Shown one piece after another: positions 17,003 through 24,794 of a stretch of 38,308 nucleotides of DNA. Positions within the stretch are counted from its first letter, which is position 1. Every line of letters starts with the position of its first letter. Below the pieces are notes generated by a model that saw only the letters and a list, made by a program, of their open reading frames with translations, had not been told where the DNA came from and searched no databases. The stretch comes from a virus, in the IMG/VR virus record IMGVR_UViG_3300021961_000249, positions 1 through 38,308 of that record. The stretch is one strand, 5' to 3'. A program made the position numbers and the translations under genes.

Positions 17003-17011
17003 TATAAATAT
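17003..17011 (-). promoter_or_regulatory. ATATTTATA element before the helical protein gene
   Basis: Exact ATATTTATA on the minus strand, 4 bases upstream of the ATG at 16998. Confidence 0.5.
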
Positions 17012-17029
17012 AAATCGTATAGGTTAAAA

Positions 17030-17650
17030 TTATTTAATTTCGCCTAAAATATCACGAATAATATTTTCGACCTTTTCCCATTTATTTGTTTCTGGGTTTT
17101 TCACAACGCCTTCTTGAAGACTTACTTGTTCTTCTGGATACATAAATGCACCTCTGGTTGAAGGATTGCTTACGAAATCAAATGCAATAAGTTCGAAGTC
17201 ATCTTGAACTTCATCAGCGGCTTCGTGGACATTTTTACGAACACTGCCCATGCCTCTTGAACTAATACCAAGTCTGATACCAGATGCAAATAATTCTTTC
17301 AAGATATTTCCGCTTGGTGTAGGAAGAACTTCAACTTCTCCTACTAAATTATCACCATCCCAAGACATTCTGGTAACATTGTGACTTACATTCTTTAAGT
17401 TTACAACGCTACTTTCTGGATGGTCTAATTCACCAAGAGCACGACGTTCTTTGATAAAATTTTGTTCATATTTCTTTGATTCTCTTTCCAAAATTTCTCT
17501 TGGATAAATACGTCCATTTTGGTTTTTTGCATTTGCACGTTGAAGAACACCTTTTACCAAGAAAGGTCCGTTTGTCTTCATAGCCTCACTAATTACTTCT
17601 CGGCTAATTTCAAATGACATGCAATCTACAATTAATCTTTTTTCATTCAT
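17030..17650 (-). CDS. 21: Prohead maturation protease, gp21-like
   Basis: The 206-residue protein is the T4-type prohead protease (serine peptidase family S77, herpes-assemblin-like fold; T4 gp21: 212 aa). His77 in ALGELDHPE and the serines at 130-131 in LGISSRG occupy the catalytic His and Ser positions; a conserved Asp lies in IAFDFVSNPST (about residues 155-165). NGRIYPREIL (45-54) is also typical. It cleaves scaffold and capsid proteins after (L/I)-x-E; candidate sites are seen in gp23 and several other proteins here. It starts one base after the upstream stop (TAA-T-ATG) and has AAAGGA about 9 bases before the ATG. Confidence 0.93.
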   Translation of the reverse strand: MNEKRLIVDCMSFEISREVISEAMKTNGPFLVKGVLQRANAKNQNGRIYPREILERESKKYEQNFIKERRALGELDHPESSVVNLKNVSHNVTRMSWDGDNLVGEVEVLPTPSGNILKELFASGIRLGISSRGMGSVRKNVHEAADEVQDDFELIAFDFVSNPSTRGAFMYPEEQVSLQEGVVKNPETNKWEKVENIIRDILGEIK

Positions 17651-17651
17651 A

Positions 17652-18209
17652 TTAAATTCCTTTAGTTGCTACATTTTGTGTAGATGTCGGAACCGGTGCA
17701 GTAGGAGCAACTGTATCTTTTTTCTTTGATGGAACAGTTGCCGCACCTAACTTCTTAATCGTATATGGATATTTAATAAAATATTCACTTTGTTTTTGTT
17801 TGTTAGGTTCACGACCTTTGATAACAACTACATAATTTTCGTAATAAAAATCAATGCTAACGTCATCTACGTTAACGATATAATCCTTCTCAGGTTGACC
17901 ATATCCCTTTGAAGCACGAAATTGTATTTTTTGATTTGCAATTTGACTTAAAATTTTTTCTTTAAATTCATTTTTTACAGTCTCAGTTGCTTGTGACAAT
18001 TTCTTTTGAAAATCTTCTAAATCAAATCCTAAATTATAAGTATTACCTTGACCAGAAGATTGTTTTTGGTCTTGTTTAGGAGATTCTTGAGGAGGTTGTT
18101 GAGGAGTAGTAGGTGCAGCAGCGGGTGCGCCTTGTGATGGAGGATTAACTCCTTTGCCGGCTGGTTGAGGTTGGTCTGCTTCTAAAAATCTCTTCAAAAA
18201 GATAGGCAT
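17652..18209 (-). CDS. Accessory head protein, Pro/Gln-rich N-terminus, unknown
   Basis: A 185-residue protein. The first 12 residues (MPIFLKRFLEAD) are an amphipathic start; residues of about 13-55 are a Pro/Gln/Ala/Ser-rich flexible stretch; the rest is a compact alpha/beta domain (LGFDLEDFQKKLSQATETVK, then VSIDFYYENYVVVIKGREPN), ending in a Pro/Thr-rich tail. Together with the two genes upstream it occupies the portal-to-protease interval where T4 carries 67 and 68, but I see no clear match. Joined to both neighbours by TAA-T-ATG junctions, so cotranslated with gp21. Confidence 0.6.
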   Translation of the reverse strand: MPIFLKRFLEADQPQPAGKGVNPPSQGAPAAAPTTPQQPPQESPKQDQKQSSGQGNTYNLGFDLEDFQKKLSQATETVKNEFKEKILSQIANQKIQFRASKGYGQPEKDYIVNVDDVSIDFYYENYVVVIKGREPNKQKQSEYFIKYPYTIKKLGAATVPSKKKDTVAPTAPVPTSTQNVATKGI

Positions 18210-18210
18210 A

Positions 18211-18789
18211 TTACTTCTTGTTTTTATTTTTTGCGTCTTTAGCAGCTTGTTTCATTGGTTCCGTCTTATTACCGTCACCGTCTAAATCTAGGAAATCTGG
18301 TTTTGCACCTTCTTCCCAACATTCATCACATTGCATTTCTTCCATCATCTTTTCAACATCGGCTTCTTCTAATGTTCTACCAACATTTCTGCTAAGTAAA
18401 TTTTTTAAACGGCCGAGCAAATTTACATCTTTGTCATCGCCCTTAAATTTGTTTTCTCTTTCACGACTTGAAATTTTATCAATGAGACCAGTTGTAATTT
18501 TAGTATCATCTTGTTTCTTTGGTGCAGCTGGTGCAGCTTTCTTTGCTACTGGAGCAGGTTCTGATTTTTTTGCTGGTTTCTTTTCAGCTTTTTTACCTTC
18601 TTTTACAAGTTCATAATCAGTTGAGGCAGTAGCAGCACGTTCATTGCCTTTGCCTGATTTAGCAAAAGCATATGGTGTTGATGGAGCAGCAACTGCGCCA
18701 GTGCCTGTTCCTTCTTCCATTTCTTTTTTGATAATTTCCTTAAGTTTTTCCTTAAGTCTGCCGATGAGAAGTCTCTTTTTTTCGTTCAT
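18211..18789 (-). CDS. Accessory head protein with EF-hand-like DLDGDGNK motif
   Basis: A 192-residue, very charged protein. It starts with a basic helix (KKRLLIGRLKEKLKEIIKKE), then GTGTGAVAAPSTPYAF, a motif recurring in T4-like phage head-region genes, then an Ala/Lys/Pro linker (about 80-95). The C-terminal part has MQCDECWEEG (a CxxC) and PDFLDLDGDGNKTEPMKQAA, a calcium-loop-like Asp/Asn motif. A structural or prohead-core role is suggested by context only. TAA-T-ATG junctions on both sides. Confidence 0.6.
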   Translation of the reverse strand: MNEKKRLLIGRLKEKLKEIIKKEMEEGTGTGAVAAPSTPYAFAKSGKGNERAATASTDYELVKEGKKAEKKPAKKSEPAPVAKKAAPAAPKKQDDTKITTGLIDKISSRERENKFKGDDKDVNLLGRLKNLLSRNVGRTLEEADVEKMMEEMQCDECWEEGAKPDFLDLDGDGNKTEPMKQAAKDAKNKNKK

Positions 18790-18790
18790 A

Positions 18791-19660
18791 TTATTGAATT
18801 TTATTTTGAAGTTCTTTAATTAATTCGTAGGAAAGCAACAACACTGTAATTTGATTATCTTTCACTGACTTTTTACAATTAATGGTATCAATTTGCTTTG
18901 TTACTTCATTAATTTTAATTTTAATTACATTATCATTGATAGAATTAACAAATTTTGATAATGTTTCTTTAATATTAACAATTTCTTTTTGAACAAATTC
19001 ATTCAATGAATTGGTATTGCTAATATTGTTGATGTATTCCTTTAACAATCTCTTTTGATTGTTATCTAAATCTTTATACTTTTCGTTTAATGATTCGACG
19101 AGTAATTTATAGCTAAGTAAACGAACTTCTTCATTTTGTTGTTTATAAAAATTAATCAAATCGTCTTCGGATTCATTAACAGCAACCTTTTTACCGCACA
19201 AATTTTCAGTAATTGTATTTGTTGATTGAAGAATTTCTTTTACATCAAATTTGATTGAATTGTTTATATGATTTTCAAACAATTTGTAAATAGAAGCGTG
19301 AATCTTATAATTCTTGATGCTTGACTTTAACAAATCATCAATTGGATAATTTTCTCTAATTTCTTTGATTAGGTTGTATTTTTGTTCTGTTAATTTCTTT
19401 GAATCTAATTTTTCTCTTTGCTTCAAAATTACGTTTATATATTTCTGAGATTGCAATTCATCTTTTGCTTTTTCATTAAGCAAGAAATTATATAATTGCC
19501 ACTCTTTTCCTAATTCTTTGTTTTCGGTGAAATATTTAAATAGTAAATCCTTAGCAATGGATTCATCCTTACCTGCCAAAATATCTGCAGTTACTTGACG
19601 AGTAAGTAGTTCAAATAATATTCCTGTGTTTTTAAACTTGGAATGTTTAGCTTTTTGCAT
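18791..19660 (-). CDS. Conserved helical protein next to portal, unknown
   Basis: A 289-residue, predominantly helical, Lys/Asn/Glu-rich protein. The N-terminal KHSKFKNTGILFELLTRQVT resembles a conserved family I recall next to the portal gene in marine T4-like phages, with no known function. No cysteine-rich or catalytic motif is seen. It heads a four-gene run down to the protease, linked by TAA-T-ATG junctions. ATATTTATA lies 22 bases before the ATG, so the run may start here. It may take part in prohead initiation or the core. Confidence 0.6.
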   Translation of the reverse strand: MQKAKHSKFKNTGILFELLTRQVTADILAGKDESIAKDLLFKYFTENKELGKEWQLYNFLLNEKAKDELQSQKYINVILKQREKLDSKKLTEQKYNLIKEIRENYPIDDLLKSSIKNYKIHASIYKLFENHINNSIKFDVKEILQSTNTITENLCGKKVAVNESEDDLINFYKQQNEEVRLLSYKLLVESLNEKYKDLDNNQKRLLKEYINNISNTNSLNEFVQKEIVNIKETLSKFVNSINDNVIKIKINEVTKQIDTINCKKSVKDNQITVLLLSYELIKELQNKIQ

Positions 19661-19682
19661 ATACTAGTATAATGTCTCAATT

Positions 19683-19691
19683 TATAAATAT
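19683..19691 (-). promoter_or_regulatory. ATATTTATA element after the portal gene
   Basis: Exact ATATTTATA on the minus strand, 22 bases before the ATG at 19660. Confidence 0.5.
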
Positions 19692-19727
19692 AATAAATTA
19701 TAGATAAAATTCATTTAATTATAATAT

Positions 19728-21641
19728 TTATTCCTCAATTATGTTGCTTTCATCAAGCATTGATTTTGAATTTACTTCCTTAAGCAAATCCCGTTTAACA
19801 TCTTGATGTGTTTGTAAAAATTGTTTTAATCCTTCAAGATGTTCCATGCTTAACGCAGATTTTATTTTTGTTTTACTTCTGAGAGGATCTGTTTGTGATA
19901 TACGTGTATTTTCTTTATTTCCCATTGGGTCATATCCAAATGTGGAATCTTTTCTATACTTATGTTCACCTGCTTGTGACGCTCTTTTTGATTTTTCCGT
20001 CAATGATGGAGGAGTTTCCGCACCTGCGCCAGGTTCACCGACTGGACTTGGTTCACTTCCACCGCCGCTTGGTGGAGTTCCTTCTGGCGAAGGTGGTTCA
20101 CCTGATGGAGCGCCGCCACTATCACCGGATGATTCTGGTGGTTTAATCTTATTAAATGGCTTAGCAGGATCAATACCTTCTTCTTCAATTTGTTTAAATC
20201 TATAATTGTCTTTTGCATCTTCAACGATGTCGTTCTTTTGTAAGTCAACATCTTCATCTGACAATTTAAATACGTTATTATAAATCCATTTTCTGCTGAA
20301 CATTTTTTGTTCAACCATATCTTTCGCCAAAGTAACTTTATCTGACCAAATTTTAACCTTTTCAGTCTCTAAAATTACAGATGGATTAGTTAATTCTAAG
20401 TCAAAATTTACTAATTGGTCATCAGTATATCCTTGTGAATATAAATGGACAATTGCAATCTTTTTAAGTTCGCTTACTAATATTTTTTGAATACGATTGA
20501 TTGTTTTTGCGAATCTAACATCTTCACTTGCAAGAGTTGCTTTGCCACTCAAATCTTCTTCATAACCCAAAAATGCTTTTGGAATTTTTAATGCGGCCAA
20601 CATCTTATTTTTTAGATAATTGATATCATCAATACCAGTAAATTCCATGCCACTTAATGGTTCGATGCTAGTTCCACTATCACTGCCACGAACTGGCAAA
20701 TAGAAATCTTCTACCATGTTTTGAAGATTGAATCTCAAATTATAATCGCCAGTATTTGGGTCAAGATATGGAATTTTCTTGGTCTTATTCATCAATTTTT
20801 CCATGTATTGATCGACCTCTTGAGGCGGAATATTACCAACGTCTACTTTAAATACTCTCTTTTCAGGAGCACGCATTACACGATGAATTAACATTGCGTC
20901 TTCCATCAAACTCAACTGTTTCCATACTCTTCTACCACCTTCAATCATGCTTTTGCCATATGGCAAGAAGTTACTATCACTCAACAAACGGAAATGTGCT
21001 ACTTGATAATTTTCTAATTCTTCAATCTTACCACCCTCAGGCAAATTGATTTGGAACTTGGTATAATTCTTATTATTTAAATCACTGTTTTCTACACGGG
21101 TAACATTATAAGAACTAATTGGTTCAATCATGTATACACCGTATTCTGGACTAATATACATTTTTAAATAGAAATCTCCATATTTTACAAGATTTCTAGT
21201 CCAACTCCACATGTTAAATTCGATATTAAGAATATCATAAAACAAATTTTCTAGGATTTGTTTAATATTTGTATCATTAGTATGGACCGTTAAAATTTTA
21301 CCCATTTCATTCTTAGTGACACATTCGTCTGCGTAAATATCTAATGCAGATGAAATAATTGGGTCCATATCCATCGTATCATAATCTCTAAACAATTCAA
21401 TACGAGCTGCTTGATAACTAAGTGTAAAATCTCTACTATATTGATTATATGCACTTGTGCGTATTCTATTAAATCTGTCACGTAATGTATTTCTATCAGT
21501 AGCATACATTACTTCGTCTGTATCTACTACCTTTAATTTTTTGCCACCAATATTACGAACTATTACATCGGTGGAAAACAACCGTTTCAACCTTGAATAC
21601 AAGGAACGTTGTTTTAATATTTGAAATTCTTCTGATGGCAT
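19728..21641 (-). CDS. 20: Portal (head vertex) protein, gp20-like
   Basis: The 637-residue protein is the T4-type portal, the dodecamer through which DNA enters (T4 gp20: 524 aa). Family markers include FRDYDTMDMDPIISSALDIY, ADECVTKNEMGKILTV, LFYDILNIEFNMWSWTRNLV, KYGDFYLKMYISPEYGVY and PEKRVFKVDVGNIPPQEVDQ. The central LSGMEFTGIDDINYLKNKML and the PKAFLGYEEDLSGKATLASE loop are also typical. The extra length is a C-terminal extension starting near residue 500: a Pro/Gly/Ser/Glu-rich flexible stretch and then a charged region ending in NSKSMLDESNIIEE. An ATATTTATA element is 8 bases before the ATG. The gene lies 24 bases after gp17. Confidence 0.96.
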   Translation of the reverse strand: MPSEEFQILKQRSLYSRLKRLFSTDVIVRNIGGKKLKVVDTDEVMYATDRNTLRDRFNRIRTSAYNQYSRDFTLSYQAARIELFRDYDTMDMDPIISSALDIYADECVTKNEMGKILTVHTNDTNIKQILENLFYDILNIEFNMWSWTRNLVKYGDFYLKMYISPEYGVYMIEPISSYNVTRVENSDLNNKNYTKFQINLPEGGKIEELENYQVAHFRLLSDSNFLPYGKSMIEGGRRVWKQLSLMEDAMLIHRVMRAPEKRVFKVDVGNIPPQEVDQYMEKLMNKTKKIPYLDPNTGDYNLRFNLQNMVEDFYLPVRGSDSGTSIEPLSGMEFTGIDDINYLKNKMLAALKIPKAFLGYEEDLSGKATLASEDVRFAKTINRIQKILVSELKKIAIVHLYSQGYTDDQLVNFDLELTNPSVILETEKVKIWSDKVTLAKDMVEQKMFSRKWIYNNVFKLSDEDVDLQKNDIVEDAKDNYRFKQIEEEGIDPAKPFNKIKPPESSGDSGGAPSGEPPSPEGTPPSGGGSEPSPVGEPGAGAETPPSLTEKSKRASQAGEHKYRKDSTFGYDPMGNKENTRISQTDPLRSKTKIKSALSMEHLEGLKQFLQTHQDVKRDLLKEVNSKSMLDESNIIEE

Positions 21642-21649
21642 ATATAATG

Positions 21650-21658
21650 TATAAATAT
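21650..21658 (-). promoter_or_regulatory. ATATTTATA element between gp17 and gp20
   Basis: Exact ATATTTATA on the minus strand, 8 bases before the ATG at 21641, in the 24-base gap after the terminase stop. Confidence 0.5.
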
Positions 21659-21665
21659 AAAGTGG

Positions 21666-23255
21666 TTACAATAACCACGTAAGATTTTCTGATTTATCGT
21701 TGAATTGTCCCGTTTTCATAATCCATGCATCATGTGCGGAAATTGATTTTGGAGTATAAACTTTATCATTTGCAACTCTAGAAATACCTCCTAACATTGA
21801 TTTATTCAAATCCATAGTTTGTTGTCTGAGTCTCAATGCGGTATCTCTCACCCACAATCCAATACAAAAAGACATAACTAAATCGTCATTATATCCTTTC
21901 ATTGCAACCGCTTTATTACCGTCCCAAATAAATACTGATAGTTCATCTAATAGTCTTTTTGAATAAATAACCAACGATTGTTCTCTGAAATATGTATCCA
22001 ATTTAGATATTAATAACGGTCTTGTTTTCTGACTATTTGTGAAGCCAGGAACCATTCTTTTATCTTCACGATTGTATTTGTTTGTCAATTGACGTTCAAC
22101 ATCAACGTATTGTAAATCTGCACTACTATAAAATGTATTGGGATATTGTCTATCAATTATCTGTTGTAATACTGCCCATCCAATATTATTGTTTTCTACT
22201 ATCAATAAAGCATTGTTATATTCAGTCGCAACACTGACTAACATATTACCATAATCTTTAGTGTTTATTTGACCTCTATACTCGGCCACTTGTGTCAATG
22301 ATTCTACATCAATTACATGAAATGCACTATAATCGGTGCTATCACCTCTTGCAACGTCTGCTGCCACAATATAATTTCTACTATAATCTGGGTATTCCCA
22401 TATCCAATAACCATGGTCTACTCCACGCATTTCAACTGGGTCTTTTGCTTTGGTTTGTTTATAAAATTCAACTAAATGTGACTCAATTACAGTATTTCCT
22501 GATGACAAAAATTCAGTGTCACATTCTTGTGCTGCTCTTTTTGGACCTAATTCATCAGTTTGTCTGTTTCTCCAAGACTGGTCTCTTTCTGGATGTCTAT
22601 CCCACTTTAAACGTATTGTTTTGAACGTATTTTTCTTGGCTTCTGCGTCAACCCACATTTGATGGAAGAAATTACCAACACCATTTGGTGTAGAAAGAAG
22701 AATTGCACGACCACCGGTTGCCATTGTCTGTTGAGCAGATGTCCAAACTTCTTCTGCGTTATCAATAAACGCACATTCATCCATTACAAGTAAATATGAA
22801 CTGAAACCACGAGCACTATCAGCGGCAGAAGAAGCTGCCAAAACTCTAGATTCGTTTTTAAATTTAAGAGAAAGTCTATTATCTTCTACTGTTGGGACTT
22901 TTAACCAACTTGGCAAACTATTATTTGCTAATCTAATTTTTGATACGATTTCTTTTGATGTATTTTGAACTGTAGATAATATTAAAACGTTTTTGCCTGG
23001 ATTAAATATCATAGTCCACAATGCATATGCGGAAACCAATGTAGATATACCCATCTGGCGTGATTTTAAAACTATATTTCTGTCATTATCAATGAAATCT
23101 TGAAGAGTTTCTTCTTGAAATTCATATAATTCAAATGGAATGATGCCTCTTGTTTGATGTTGAATTTTTACGTATTTCTTCATGAAATACATGGGATCAA
23201 CCAAACACTTTTTATACTCTTCTTTGATTATTTCTTTAAGTGTTTTTTCACTCAT
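21666..23255 (-). CDS. 17: Terminase large subunit, gp17-like
   Basis: The 529-residue packaging motor is an N-terminal ATPase plus C-terminal RNase-H-like nuclease. The Walker A-type loop is SRQMGIST (65-72), Walker B is YLLVMDE with Asp159-Glu160, and the coupling motif STP is at 188-190. The nuclease acids are Asp300 (VAADVARGDSTD), Glu354 (LIVENNN) and Asp457/Asp458 (YNDDLVMSF), in the same order as in T4 gp17 (610 aa). It docks on the gp20 portal and pumps DNA into the prohead. It overlaps the upstream zinc-ribbon gene by ATGA. The C-terminal portal-binding tail is shorter than in T4. Confidence 0.97.
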   Translation of the reverse strand: MSEKTLKEIIKEEYKKCLVDPMYFMKKYVKIQHQTRGIIPFELYEFQEETLQDFIDNDRNIVLKSRQMGISTLVSAYALWTMIFNPGKNVLILSTVQNTSKEIVSKIRLANNSLPSWLKVPTVEDNRLSLKFKNESRVLAASSAADSARGFSSYLLVMDECAFIDNAEEVWTSAQQTMATGGRAILLSTPNGVGNFFHQMWVDAEAKKNTFKTIRLKWDRHPERDQSWRNRQTDELGPKRAAQECDTEFLSSGNTVIESHLVEFYKQTKAKDPVEMRGVDHGYWIWEYPDYSRNYIVAADVARGDSTDYSAFHVIDVESLTQVAEYRGQINTKDYGNMLVSVATEYNNALLIVENNNIGWAVLQQIIDRQYPNTFYSSADLQYVDVERQLTNKYNREDKRMVPGFTNSQKTRPLLISKLDTYFREQSLVIYSKRLLDELSVFIWDGNKAVAMKGYNDDLVMSFCIGLWVRDTALRLRQQTMDLNKSMLGGISRVANDKVYTPKSISAHDAWIMKTGQFNDKSENLTWLL

Positions 23256-23932
23256 ACATCAAATTTACGATCTTCTCTGTTTTTTATAAATTCCAACGTC
23301 ATTTCTCTTGCCTTTTTTTCTATAGAAGAATCATATTCTATTTTTTTAAGTTCGTCCTCACATTCTAATATTTCTTTTTCTACATTAATGATGTCTTTTT
23401 TTAAGTCTTCTAATACTTTTAATCGTGTATCGGTATCATCTGTCCAAGTTTCATATGAACCATCTTCATTAAAATATTTTAATTTTGAATCATAATTTTC
23501 AAGATACTCAATACTTTCTAAAATTTTTGTTTTAAAATCTTTTAATTGAGAATGTCTTGTAGAAAACACGACATATTTTGCATATTCATTAAATTTCCCC
23601 AGTATTTTTAATCTACTATCAAATACTATACTACAGTCATAACATTTTCCACATCTACTATAAACCCTTTGATCTAAATAATTTCCAAATTTAACATCGC
23701 CATTACAAATAGAACATTTCTGTTCATTTTTAATTTGTGTAACTTTTGATACTCTTTTTTTGACTCCGTTTTGTTTTTTCCATTTATTTCCCTGACTATC
23801 TTCCCATTCTTCACCTTCTTTTCTGTTTAATAATTCCGTATTTGAATCGTAACCTACTTGAATAAATGGTCTACTTCCATCTAAATAATCTTTTATGATG
23901 GATAAATTGCTTTTATCAGATGCTCTTTTCAT
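23252..23932 (-). CDS. Zinc-ribbon and coiled-coil protein, possible small terminase
   Basis: A 226-residue protein. Residues 73-100 contain four or five cysteines in CxxC pairs (CSIC at 73-76, CGKCYDC at 94-100), a zinc ribbon. Residues of about 140-215 form a long charged coiled coil. The N-terminal region has EGEEWEDSQGNKWKKQNGVK, a motif I associate with T4-like phage proteins near the terminase. It lies directly upstream of gp17 with a 4-base ATGA overlap, the T4 position of the small subunit gp16, which also has a coiled-coil core. That makes a DNA-recognition subunit plausible, but there is no direct sequence match, and a late regulator is an alternative. Confidence 0.65.
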   Translation of the reverse strand: MKRASDKSNLSIIKDYLDGSRPFIQVGYDSNTELLNRKEGEEWEDSQGNKWKKQNGVKKRVSKVTQIKNEQKCSICNGDVKFGNYLDQRVYSRCGKCYDCSIVFDSRLKILGKFNEYAKYVVFSTRHSQLKDFKTKILESIEYLENYDSKLKYFNEDGSYETWTDDTDTRLKVLEDLKKDIINVEKEILECEDELKKIEYDSSIEKKAREMTLEFIKNREDRKFDV

Positions 23933-23966
23933 ATAACATTAACTATTTTTAATAGCATTAAATAAT

Positions 23967-24722
23967 TTATTTTAAAAATGTATTATCAAAAACTTTAATT
24001 GACTTTTTATATGAACTTAAAGTTTCATCATTTGAATTGTCTGTAAATTGCCAATTCCAAAATAATTCGTTCGGAGTATTAAATCCAAAAAACTGAAGCA
24101 CTTCTTTTTGTGTTTGTGTAACATCTTTACCGTTCCAATTTTGTCCCGTCGCAATAAATCCAGAATCAATATCTTTTATAATATTACTTTCTCCTAAACT
24201 TGAATGTCTATTTTCAATCCAAGTTAGTCTTTCTATTAATTTTTGATAATATCCATTGGCTTGACCCCATCTTATACTTGCAAAAAACACCACACAATCA
24301 CTTTCAAATAAATCTTTACTTACTTTCCACAATTCGTCATTCTTATTATTAATACTAGCCCAACAACGATGGTATCCACTTGGATTTTTTTCTTTATCCT
24401 TCAACACAGAATCTTTTGTTCCACAGTGATTTCCCCACTTAGAAGATACATTACCTTCACATGGAAAAATATTTAACTTTGTAGTATCAATAATTGTTAC
24501 TTTTTCTTTTCCTAACATTTCTTGAATCTTAAATGCTAATTGTGTGCTTTTGGCACTATCATCTTTGTGACCACTCCATCTATTGCTAGTAGTCAATAAC
24601 AATACTTTATTTTTACCACGAAGATAATCTATAGTTTTTTTATACTTACGAGCATACATATCCATCTCAGATTCACTGGATGGAATTTTAGCTTCATTTA
24701 ATAAATCAATTAGACTAATCAT
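23967..24722 (-). CDS. Flavodoxin-fold NAD(P)H-dependent FMN reductase-like protein
   Basis: The 251-residue protein has the features of the flavodoxin-like NADPH-dependent FMN reductase superfamily: strand VLLLTTSNRWSGH (40-52) followed by a Ser/Lys-rich phosphate loop (DDSAKSTQLA), VTIIDTTKLNIFPCEGN (75-91), and the second flavin loop VVFFASIRWGQANGYYQKLI (144-163), where others have P-x-x-W-x-N/S-x-x. Cys88, Cys100 and Cys120 lie in the variable region. Residues 1-11, MISLIDLLNE-A, look like a gp21-cleavable capsid-targeting peptide. An ATATTTATA element is 4 bases before the ATG, after the sheath terminator. The electron donor and substrate cannot be predicted. Confidence 0.75.
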   Translation of the reverse strand: MISLIDLLNEAKIPSSESEMDMYARKYKKTIDYLRGKNKVLLLTTSNRWSGHKDDSAKSTQLAFKIQEMLGKEKVTIIDTTKLNIFPCEGNVSSKWGNHCGTKDSVLKDKEKNPSGYHRCWASINNKNDELWKVSKDLFESDCVVFFASIRWGQANGYYQKLIERLTWIENRHSSLGESNIIKDIDSGFIATGQNWNGKDVTQTQKEVLQFFGFNTPNELFWNWQFTDNSNDETLSSYKKSIKVFDNTFLK

Positions 24723-24726
24723 CTTA

Positions 24727-24735
24727 TATAAATAT
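24727..24735 (-). promoter_or_regulatory. ATATTTATA element before the reductase-like gene
   Basis: Exact ATATTTATA on the minus strand, 4 bases before the ATG at 24722 and just past the sheath-gene terminator. Confidence 0.5.
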
Positions 24736-24740
24736 GTTTA

Positions 24741-24773
24741 ATAATAAAAAACCCCACATTTTACTGTGGGGTT
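24741..24773 (-). terminator. Rho-independent terminator of the tail sheath gene
   Basis: The stem AACCCCACA / TGTGGGGTT with a 6-base loop is followed on the minus strand by a run of T residues (TTTTTTATTATT). It lies about 22 bases past the sheath stop codon. Confidence 0.92.
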
Positions 24774-24794
24774 CTGTTTTTATTTTAATTCTTA

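Noticed and set aside
18218-20205. Plus-strand open frames opposite the accessory head and portal genes
   Set aside because: They mirror the Ala/Lys- and Pro/Gly-rich minus-strand coding sequence and have no promoter-like element or independent evidence.
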